From Lota lota (Eukaryota > Chordata > Actinopteri > Gadiformes > Lotidae), in assembly GCA_026745465.1 (NCBI GenBank), contig JACYXH010000115.1, positions 336,001 to 400,000 on the forward strand: a stretch of DNA of 64,000 bases, written 5' to 3'. Each line of letters opens with the position of its first letter. Within the stretch, counting starts at the first letter, position 1. Below are positions 55,400-64,000 of the stretch, piece after piece. Made by a program: the position numbers and the translations under genes. A model generated the notes under the pieces. That model made no database searches, was not told where the DNA came from, and saw only the letters and a program-made list of their open reading frames with translations.

Positions 55400-55840
55400 T
55401 TGCCAATGTTTGCTATGAGAATGTCAGGAGTGTGTGTCAATGACGAGCAGGTCGTAGAAAAATGTAACCGGAAGAAAAGGAAAATAAAAGAAGCACTCGC
55501 TATCGATAGACTAGTAGTAGCATTTAGCCACGGAAGGTCTTTTACTTACTTTACAGTGTGGCTTGGCGACATACACTGTGTGGAAAATGCAAGGAGGAAT
55601 ACAGCCAGAAATCATCTGTGGAGCTCAGAACAGTCCAATAAGAACAAGGTAGTCAAAGAAGAAGAGAGGGGCAGTCCGCTTTTTTCTTCTTCTTGTTCTT
55701 CAGCTGGACCTTCTAATGCTCCCGTTGATGTTTTCTCAAGGAGCTTCTTCAAGACTTTGATCCAAAGAGGACCTTCCCTTTTTAGAACGTATGGTAAGGG
55801 GGCTATCGACCAATCTGTTAACCTCAGACACTGCCATTGA
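55400..55840 (+). other. Unassigned 146-codon open frame, probably not a gene
   Basis: It is the longest non-repetitive open frame on the plus strand. It starts M-P-M-F-A-M-R-M-S-G and contains K-C-N-R-K-K-R-K-I-K-E. I recognise no domain, there is no clear promoter or Kozak context, and similar gaagaagaag text is common in transposon debris. Described only for completeness. Confidence 0.12.
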
Positions 55841-56186
55841 GCCATACAAATAAACTTGAGTTGACTTGAGTCAACTGAGACAATAAACCCTGCTACTGAG
55901 CATAACATCTTTCCTTAATATGGACACAGAACTTATTGGAATCAAGAAGGATGATAACAATGCAAATTGATCAACTAATTAAACAAATTAAATTAATTGT
56001 ATATATTTAAAGTCCCAATGTGTTACATTTCAACTAGCTGACCTGGACATATCTGCAGTCAATGCTGATTTATAGTGATTTCAATAATGTTATCAATAAA
56101 ATCACATTCTAAAACAAATAAATATATTCTACAAATAAAAAGGCTGGCCAGCACTTACCGCTCTCTCTGTTTACAAGAATTGCACT

Positions 56187-56345
56187 ATTGACACTCCCAA
56201 AACCATTCACACCATCTACACAGCCGAGCTATGCTAGTTTTTGTCACACAGTTGCACAGCCAGTTAAAATGGATAGAACACTTTTTTTTATTGTGAAAGT
56301 CTCCTGCCTACTAACTGGGAGGGGCTCCATCTTACACGTTGCGAC
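56187..56345 (+). mobile_element. MITE-like dispersed repeat, copy 2
   Basis: Second copy of the 16.4-kb element: ttgacactcccaaaacc, then acagccgagctatgc, then gtgaaagtctcctgcctact. It is AT-richer and diverged, and lacks the interleaved hairpin. Confidence 0.6.
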
Positions 56346-57194
56346 TTTAATAAGCATTTTATATATATAAGAAATAATAAGAACGTAGCACTTTGTTTTT
56401 GTTTTTGCCACAGCTTCTCCCAGAAAAGTTGTTAAACTTGGTCTGCTGGACTTGCCCATACGTTTCTAGTGCTCTTAACCGCCGATGTTTTCTTTGCAAT
56501 GTCTTTCAAAAATGTTCACTCGCAGTGAAATCTCCAGATTTCATTATCGACCGACAAATGAGTGTTTCAGTGTCAAACTCTCTCCTGGATTTAAATGCAT
56601 TAGGGGGCCTTGTGCGTGCGATCTCTGCAAGTTAATTAATTCCATTTCCTTGAAATGGGCTGAGACATCGGGGGAACTCTATTCACGGCTTCCTTAAAGA
56701 TGCCACATTCATTTCAGGTTGAAGAGCCAGACCACATAGTAAGTGAATAGAAGAATAACACCGCTTTTCACAATCAGCATAGTCTCCATGTGCTTAACCT
56801 AAGCAGACCGCGCCATTATGAACAACAGGCTGGGTTTGAATGTCTACGTGACTCAAGGACATCCCCGCTCTATATGCAAACAAACATGTACATCATTTCC
56901 GTTCGCCTTGTTGTTTTTAACCGGCGGGAGGCAGCAATGCACCTCCACGTGCCTAGTCTGCCGGAAATCAAAAGAAGAAGAAAATAAAACAGAGTTCGCA
57001 AACCATCGCCCAAGATGTCTCGTAGTATATCTTTATGACCTTTTCAAATTTTCAGAAGTTATGGGCAACGCCGGCTTATGCGATTTGATGATTTGTATTT
57101 GCTTCAATGTGACGCCTATGTGGCGATATTCGGTCCAGAGCATCTCAAATTGAGGTCTGAGGAATCTGAGCCCAATGCGTCCTGTATGGGTCTT

Positions 57195-57275
57195 GGGTGC
57201 ATTCACACCTTAGAGCTGTCCACTTGTGATCGGATCAGCCAAGACGCATGGTTACGCAAGGTGTGAACAGGGCCT
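57195..57275. mobile_element. Short element with terminal inverted repeats
   Basis: The left end gggtgcattcacacctta and the right end caaggtgtgaacagggcc are inverted copies over about 10-14 bases, about 80 bases apart. This matches the look of non-autonomous DNA transposons with ttcacacc-type ends in fish. A related left end (gggtgcgttcacacctgagc) occurs at 51678. Confidence 0.5.
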
Positions 57276-57627
57276 ATGTGGACATACATTTACAGTATAT
57301 ATACATTTCCATTACCTAGCCGTGTTGCGGCGTTCATTTAAATCGGATTTCCCGTCGTGTTTTATTTGCGGAGTGCTTTGTGTGGTGGTGCCCTGATACT
57401 CAAGGTCAGCGTCTTGACACTCAGCTAGTGCTCTTCCTGAAGATGCCTAAAACCCTTACATGCTTGGTCCTGCACAGAGCATTTCCTATCCTACTAGTTC
57501 ACCAAAGGCCAGATTCCCTGCATTCTCCGTCAGCTGCTGGAGCTCCTGGCAGATAGAAGAAGTTTTGGTGTCTTGCGTGCCTTTCTCTTGCCAGATTCAT
57601 CACTCTTACAAAGGAAAATATGTGTTC

Positions 57628-57632
<5 letters not shown>

Positions 57633-57662
<30 letters not shown>
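57633..57662. repeat. (GT)n microsatellite
   Basis: About 30 bases. Confidence 0.9.
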
Positions 57663-57663
<1 letters not shown>

Positions 57664-58309
57664 TGTGTGCATGTGGGTAGGAGTAAATGTGTGTGTTTGT
57701 GTGCGTTTCTGAAAGACGGTGCAACAGTTTTAACAGAGCAACTGTGTTTGAATTAGATGTTCTGGCCCTCCTCTTGCTAAATGGATTTCTGAAGTGGCTG
57801 TGGTCCAGGGCTTTCAGTCAGATGTAACCTTGAGTCCTTTTTTTATCTGCGCTATGTGGGATTTAAGTGCCGGTATAACATGAGTGCAACTGAATGCATA
57901 CTCCTCATTTTTTTAAATTGAAAATTCTCCAAAGGCTCCCGCCTATTGTGAGGGCAATTAATGGAATGCTGGCAGCGAGGCTCAGGTGCTTAAAGTTGTA
58001 TTTCTTTCTCTCTTTCTCTCTCCTGCTGTCTCTCTAGCTGTCTCTCTCTCTCTCTCTCTCTGGCTCATTCTCTCTCGCTCCCTTCCTATCTCTTTAATGA
58101 CTAATAAAGGATAATCATCATTGGAAAAAAACCATCTTAATGCTGTAGGCTTGCTCTTTATGCTTAATAATGTATAATACATGTGTTCAAATGAAGCAGC
58201 AGCGGCCTTCGGACCCATCCATCTCCAAACCTCTGCGTATTTGTTTTGCATGCAGGAGTGAGGCTTTTGCATAACAATGGCACGCGTTCCTCATTTAGAA
58301 GAAGACGGA

Positions 58310-58560
58310 AAAAATGAAAAACCGGGGGCGTGCCTATTAATGTGATCTTTACATTTTTTAAGTTTGTCCGACGGGCCAACAAACAAAGGGTGGCTCCCCT
58401 GGTCAAACTTTGGCGCGAGTGATTAGAAACTTGTCTAATTGTCTCTCTGAAGAGTACCAGCATATTCTCCAGCCTCTTGCCTTTCGCATTCCCTCTCAGA
58501 GAGCTTCAATGACCGTTAAGTGGAGCAGAACGCAGTAGAAAACACAACTGGCCATGGAAC
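58310..58560. promoter_or_regulatory. Candidate conserved noncoding element
   Basis: Balanced, non-repetitive text with words such as attaatgtgatctttac, ttggcgcgagtgattag and gtctaattgtctc. No coding potential. It lies downstream of nr5a and could be an enhancer of either gene. Confidence 0.35.
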
Positions 58561-59334
58561 TTTCTATTTTTTCTTCCTTTTTTTATTTTCTTCTCCAAAC
58601 CAACTTATAGTGTGTGTGTGTGTGTGTATATGAGCCCCGGGTTACACACATGTCCAATTGCTTGTTTATCCGTCTTTCGATTGTCTATTTGCTTTGCTCG
58701 CTTGGCTTTTCATTATGCGAAGGCTGTTGTGAGTGATATCATGTGACTGGTCGTGCAACAGAGCCCTGGCGTTGTAGCGAACGCTACACCCAGGCTGCGT
58801 TTCCCACAGGTCCCCCCCCCCCCCCCCGTAGACCCCTGTGTGCAAACAAGGCGAGATGCTAAGCTGCTTCATCCCTCCTTCGTCTTGTTTCATTGACTGA
58901 CATGCTCTCCTCCAGCCCAGGAAGCTCTCTGATGCTCATTGTATGCTTTGCCCTTTAGCCCCTTTCTCCTTGCTGCTGCCATGTACTGCGCTGTGGAGGA
59001 GGGCGGAAAAACACACAAACACGTCTCCAGCAATGTTGCAAGTGTCAAGTGTGTGAATGTGTGCGTGTATGTGTGTGTGTGTGTGTCTGCCTGTCTGTGC
59101 GTGCGTGCGTGCGTGCGTCAGAACTGTGTTTATGTGTTTTTGTGTTGCTCTCGGCGAGTACTTCACCCCCTCCCCCACTTTACCTTCTGTTATCATTCGA
59201 GTTAGTTGGCTTGAAGCTAGTGTCTACCTTGGGGGAGGTACATAGCTTGCATTTCTGAGTAATTTCACCTGAGGCTCCACTTGTTAAATTCTATGGGTAA
59301 ATGTATATAAATAATTTATACCAATTCATTGCAA

Positions 59335-59585
59335 CTGAAAGCAGGCTTAACGCATTTGCGGACAGGAGGCCAGGCACTGCAAGCAAGCCGAGCTTCGAGG
59401 GGAAAGTCCAGGGCGGCCGGGGATAGAGACGTGTTTCGGTTCCTGACCAGCATCCTTAATGCAACGCTACCGCACAGATACCTTCATGACTTCAGCGTGT
59501 ACCGAATCATCCCCCGTAAATTGCTCTGTGAAGTAATCGGATCATCTGAACGGCAAAAAAGATTGCATGTAAAGAAATTGTAGTT
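59335..59585. promoter_or_regulatory. Candidate conserved noncoding element
   Basis: A GC-rich, CG-containing island in AT-rich DNA. An 84-codon plus frame crosses it with no recognised domain, no clear splice site and no start context. I take it as noncoding. Confidence 0.3.
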
Positions 59586-60036
59586 TTCAGGTGCTACCTG
59601 TGACAAATTATCATCATTGATTGTAGCGTGTAATGGGAAGCTGTATGTGTTTTGCGTTATTTATAAAGACATCTGGGTACATTATACGTATAACATGAAA
59701 ACAATAGAAAAGGTGGAATTCCTTGTTGGTTTGCAGATGATTAGCTAGTTACAGAATTAGATTACATCTTGAAGAACATAGTTGGAAATCATTATGAGCC
59801 ACATTATGTGAAACGATTGACGAAAGCCATTATTCATGTTTTCAATGGCTTTTTATCTAGAAATGTCTCGAGCAAGTGTAAAATTGTTTGAGTGCAAGTT
59901 TTTTTCTAATTGAAAGAAATGGTGTACATCTCTATGCTTTATTCAACTCTATAATGTATCATCATTTGAATATAATACAAATACAAAGGAAGTGTGTTGT
60001 TGTGTATAAATGTTTGTGTTTTATTCTATCTTCCAG

Positions 60037-60295
60037 GAGCATCCAGCTCTCAAGATGGATGCCATGCCAGTTCACTGTAGCCTCCACCGAGCTTGGGTTG
60101 CCAACTTCCAGTTTCACCCACAGAGATGACCCATTGCCCCAGTAGACTGTCCCCGGTATTATTATGTTATCAGTGATCGTATTTGACTCAGCATTGTAAT
60201 TTGACTTTTCGTTTGTGATTTCAATGTAAGATGTGCATTTCATGTGTCCATTCAACACATAGTGATATGATAATAAAATATTCATGTATTGTAAG
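60037..60295 (+). CDS. Possible plus-strand terminal exon with poly(A) signal
   Basis: A very good acceptor (gttttattctatcttccag) starts this exon. Three phases give short C-termini: E-H-P-A-L-K-M-D-A-M-P... (about 30 residues), G-A-S-S-S-Q-D-G-C-H-A-S-S-L after a phase-1 donor, or a longer one ending D-D-P-L-P-Q. A canonical AATAAA at 60272-60277 gives a plausible 3' end near 60295. That would place the end of the receptor gene about 1.3 kb from the inferred end of nr5a. A longer open frame lies on the opposite strand over the same DNA, so strand and coding status are open. Confidence 0.25.
60272..60277 (+). terminator. Candidate poly(A) signal, plus strand
   Basis: AATAAA lies about 235 bases after the acceptor at 60036 and is followed by tgtattgta, a possible cleavage and GU-rich region. 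Confidence 0.3.
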
Positions 60296-61584
60296 ACACT
60301 GTATGCAATAAGGAGTGTGTTGCTAACCCTAAATCTAGATGAGTAAAACCCAGAATATAACGAAAAAGTATTTATGGTTGTTTTATTCTTTTTTATTTCT
60401 GATTGGTTATGATATCAATGGTTGGATAGCTTTATTGGGCCAAACAAAGGTGTGTATGGTCTTGTAATAAATTATCACATTATCATTGGCCAAACTTGTG
60501 ATGGTACTAAAATCATAAAGCACAACAATTTTATATTGAATCACTTGGACTTCATTTCAGAATAAAGTTCTGATTCAAAATAAGATTTTAACCTTCCAGG
60601 AGAGGGAAACCTTCCCTTTTAAATGCATTAACTACAACTTTCTGCAATCACACAACGTACAGTTATGCATATACAAAATAAGTCAATAGTCAAATTTATC
60701 CATTAAATAGCTGAATGAAATGTGTACATCTTTATTGACTAGAGTGAGCGAACTGTGTTATAAAAGTCAGTCATTTATTGACATGAGGAGAAATTGTACC
60801 AGCTGCAGATAACCCTACAACCAGGAAGTTTGTTCTGTTTTGTTTGTTTATTTTCCTACTACCAGGAAGTCACGTGACAAAAGTGAGGTTAAAATGACAT
60901 CAGAGGTAAAAGGTATATTGTGAGTAAGTCAGTGGTGTTTGTGTTTTTATGCTGTTATATTTTTAAGCATGTTGACATGTATAGCAGTAACTATCATCAT
61001 CTATGACATCCCCCAAACCCACTATTCTACCTCCACCCATTATATATATTGCTCAACATATATCAACTTTTTTTTTTTTCTAAGTGAATTTCTTATACAA
61101 GTCATCTTTGAAAAGTTTATGATAAATTATAAATTATGTAGAAAGGTAGTTAAATACTATAATGAAATTGGGGCACATTTTAGGGGCACGTTTTGTACTG
61201 TATCTTCTTACATTGAAGGAATTCCGCAACACATTTCTTTAAAAATATCAAGATGGCTGAAAATGTGCATCTATGATGTTATTTTTTCTTTAATGTAACA
61301 CCAGAATTCACAGCTAACAGGGACAGATACAGTCTTTGGTATCAGAGCAAACCAAGAAGCAGAGCGATGGTGTAGAATGAACTGAGTTTCAAATTCAGTG
61401 GCATCCACTGTTCCTTTAATACCTTAAATGATGATCCTTGTTGAAATAAGTATTTTTAAATGTACACTCCCATTGCTATCAAAAAAGAGGAAAATAATCA
61501 ATTTTTCTTCGTACCCAAAACTGTATCTCACCTCATTTCATATCTCATCTGATCTGGGTAAAATTATTAAAAAAAATAATAACA
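60296..61584. other. AT-rich intergenic DNA between the two convergent genes
   Basis: Nothing is supported. A 119-codon plus frame at 60939-61298 is AT-rich and hydrophobic and looks like chance. Confidence 0.5.
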
Positions 61585-61601
61585 TGCAACAGTAAACAAA
61601 T

Positions 61602-61607
61602 TTATTC
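61602..61607 (-). terminator. Candidate distal poly(A) signal of nr5a
   Basis: TTTATT on the plus strand is AATAAA in the nr5a mRNA sense. It is one of several such hexamers; I chose it because it is the furthest before a compositional change and before the convergent candidate exon at 60.0-60.3 kb. Confidence 0.25.
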
Positions 61608-62492
61608 TGCTGTTGTCACCTCACATCATGTAACACAAAGATGAAACCCAATGATGCAATAAATTATCTTCATTATTAAGCGTAACCAGCAAAATACTGT
61701 ACAGTAATACGGTAAGAGCACTGTAAAAAACAAAACAATGTTCTACAAAAATAAAAGTGGAACTGAACTCTTAAACACAAATGCAGAAAACAAAAGGAAA
61801 ATGGTCAACAGTCAGATAGAAATAAAAAAATCAAAGTTTTGATTCTGATTTTAGTGTCTCACGACATAATTTAAGGACTGTTCAAATGAAATTTAAAAAA
61901 AGAGTTAAACACTGTACATACACCAAAGAAAGCAAACCAAATTGATCTTTTTCTCATGTCATTCAATTAAAAATGTCTTAGGAAATCATTGCTTTGCAAT
62001 TTATGCGTCATCACAGTTTTCTCCCATATGACTAGATGAATGTAAACACCTTGAATTAAACTTTTTTTTCTTGTTTTCCTTTTAATCTTTACAACATTAA
62101 TACTTATATATAATTTGTACATATTTTTGATTCACATCTGCACAGTTAGCTATGGCAATGAAATAAGGCAAGACTCAGAACTGTGACATCACACATCGTT
62201 TTTTTTATATCTTATAATACTGATAGTTATGTTGTTTTGTTGCTTCTTTACTTTCTGTTTCCGTCAGCAGGCTTTGGGCTGGACAGAAATTGCTTGTCTT
62301 CATCTCAAAATCCTAATGACACCATTTTTTCCCACCGTTTTTTTTTCTGCAAACGTTTTTAATGAAGCAAAATGGTTTCTTAAACGGGGTGGGTGATAAA
62401 TACAGTTGATCTGACTAACAACATCCTTTATTCAAATGTGATCTTTCTGGGGTGCACCGTAAACACTGTTCAAGTTAAAGACTTTCCACAGT

Positions 62493-62510
62493 GGGTGGGT
62501 GGGTGGGGGG
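62493..62510 (+). other. G-quadruplex motif
   Basis: GGGTGGGTGGGTGGGGGG is a textbook four-tract G4 sequence with one-base loops. It lies on the strand opposite the nr5a mRNA. Confidence 0.8.
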
Positions 62511-63185
62511 TGTTGGTGGTGGTGGGGGGGCGGACACTTAACTACGTGACCATAACAAATGAAAAGATTTTCAGACATATTACCAAAAAGAGTGAAAGAT
62601 ATTTCCGTTTATTTCTTAATTTGTCCTTTTCCTTTTAAATGTTTGTTCATCGACAAAAAGTTTAGTGTTAGGAGATGCTGGTCTCTCCAAGTTTGAGGAG
62701 GTCCCACAAAAGACCAGGTCCTAGTCCCCTGGTCCAAGAGGGTCCGAGATTTTGGTAGTCAGACCGGCACGTATCAGAGTCTCCAGACAGAATGACTCAC
62801 TAGTCCTTCTTATCTGTTCAGTACCAACAACAGTTTCTTCAAAGACCTCGAGTTGCACTGAAGGATTGTCCCACCAAAATGGCTGCCTCTCAATGTCAGC
62901 GATCCTCCATCTTTTCTCTGTCCTTCTCCTCAAAAGTATGTCATTAGTGGTATGGACTGGCCCCGTCGTTGCATCGTTTCACTGATATCAGAGTCTGCAA
63001 GTGTTCTCTTTCTTCTTATGCTTCTCCCTTTTTAACCAATGTCTGTTTTAAGTATCTTTCAAGAGTTTGCAGAATCATCGGCTACAGATCTCTGTCCATG
63101 TTCAGTTTTTTATTTTTTATTCGTAGATTAACGTGCCATGCGCCTCGACATCTCTTCCATCCATCCTGTGTGTCAGTGTGTTCTT

Positions 63186-63211
63186 GTGTGTGTGTGTGTG
63201 TGTGTGTGTGT
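63186..63211. repeat. (GT)n microsatellite in the nr5a 3'UTR
   Basis: About 26 bases. Confidence 0.9.
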
Positions 63212-63321
63212 ATGCCAATCAATGCATCGCTAACGATGTGATAGAAATTAGAGCAATGCCGACCACTATCCACACCTTACCGTGGTTAGGCGTCTGTATA
63301 CTGTGTGTGTGTGTGTGTGTG

Positions 63322-63349
63322 GGCGTGTGCGTACGCCCACGCACACGCC
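63322..63349. repeat. GC-rich 11-bp hairpin in the nr5a 3'UTR
   Basis: GGCGTGTGCGT and ACGCACACGCC are separated by six bases, directly after a GT repeat. Confidence 0.85.
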
Positions 63350-63499
63350 GGCAATTCCGTTTGCATCAGGCCAGTGAGTTCACAGCCCGCAGCAACGATA
63401 ACCAAAGCTCAACTCTGTGTTCATCACGTACAATGGGCTCATAACGATTCAGAGTCCCCACACAGATGTGTGTCAACACGCCTGTCATCTCCCCTCTGA

Positions 63500-63577
63500 C
63501 CCCCCCCCCCCCCCCCCCCCCCCCCCGCCGCCGTCTCTCGCCTCTCCCCCCCCCCCCCCGCCTCCCCCCCCCCCGGG
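63500..63577 (-). repeat. C-run cluster directly after the nr5a stop codon (G runs in mRNA)
   Basis: A 27-C run (63500-63526) and two more runs of about 11-13 C, separated by gccgccgtctctcgcc and gcct, lie within 80 bases of the TGA. Confidence 0.9.
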
Positions 63578-63581
63578 TCGC

Positions 63582-64000
<419 letters not shown>

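Larger units (their letters stand above)
61585..63581 (-). other. Probable 3'UTR of the nr5a gene
   Basis: Downstream of the minus-strand TGA, about 2 kb has no credible exon on either strand. It begins with long G runs (in mRNA sense). Candidate poly(A) signals in mRNA sense (AATAAA, seen as TTTATT on the plus strand) lie at 62608-62613, 62427-62432 and 61602-61607. The last is followed in mRNA direction by A/T-rich DNA and is my guess for the distal end. A GT repeat at 63186-63211, a strong hairpin (63322-63349) and a G4 motif (62493-62510) lie inside. Several UTR ends are possible. Confidence 0.4.

Noticed and set aside
59329..59583. 84-codon plus frame
   Set aside because: No domain or splice signals; CG-rich block is better explained as noncoding.
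60939..61298. 119-codon hydrophobic plus frame
   Set aside because: AT-rich codons, poly-T-derived Phe run, no homologue known to me.

Overview
This looks like a vertebrate nuclear-genome window, most likely from a teleost fish. Exons have GT-AG introns, tRNA-derived SINEs carry the fish-type tail resembling L2/CR1 LINE ends, and the density of dinucleotide repeats (AC/GT, AG/CT) is extreme. That density resembles what is known of gadids such as Atlantic cod, but the species is inference. There are no bacterial-style operons, rRNA genes, CRISPR arrays or tRNA genes. Nearly all long open frames are translations of simple repeats (polyCV, polyLS, polyER, polyTH).

Two genes can be supported. 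On the plus strand, four phase-compatible exons (18499-18540, 24517-24570, 29044-29224, 30749-30802) encode the last transmembrane helix and the start of the cytoplasmic tail of a multi-pass receptor. The GLFIFL...N-T-E-V-R pattern fits TM7 of an adhesion (class B2) GPCR, most like the ADGRD group. Further tail exons are possible at 30973, 33703, 38331, 40644, 42959 and 60037 but are weaker, and some are mutually exclusive alternatives. The first 18.5 kb is probably intron of the same gene, or intergenic DNA. On the minus strand, 63829-63582 is the terminal coding exon of an NR5A (Ftz-F1/LRH-1/SF-1) nuclear receptor with its AF-2 helix; it is closest to NR5A2. Its 3'UTR probably runs leftwards to about 61.6 kb, and the rest of the gene lies beyond the right edge. 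The two genes are therefore tail to tail, as human ADGRD2 and NR5A1 are.

Layout: 0-5 kb is AT-rich unique DNA with a CTCF-like site. 5-12.7 kb is a dense microsatellite block with a 500-bp VNTR, two GA tracts of about 190 bp and a Z-DNA-prone tract. 13-18.5 kb holds candidate conserved noncoding elements and a MITE-like repeat. 18.5-43 kb holds the receptor exons in large introns with SINEs, poly-G/poly-C runs of 32-34 bases and a 260-bp nested palindrome. 43-60 kb has no convincing exon; it holds long GT tracts, a 31-bp tandem repeat, DNA-transposon-like pieces and candidate noncoding elements. 60-64 kb holds an ambiguous ORF/terminal exon and the nr5a 3' end.

Nothing here is a clear, previously undescribed gene system. 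The points most worth a second look are the receptor/NR5A synteny and paralogue question, the receptor's tail exons, the nested palindromes, and the G-quadruplex-rich start of the nr5a 3'UTR.
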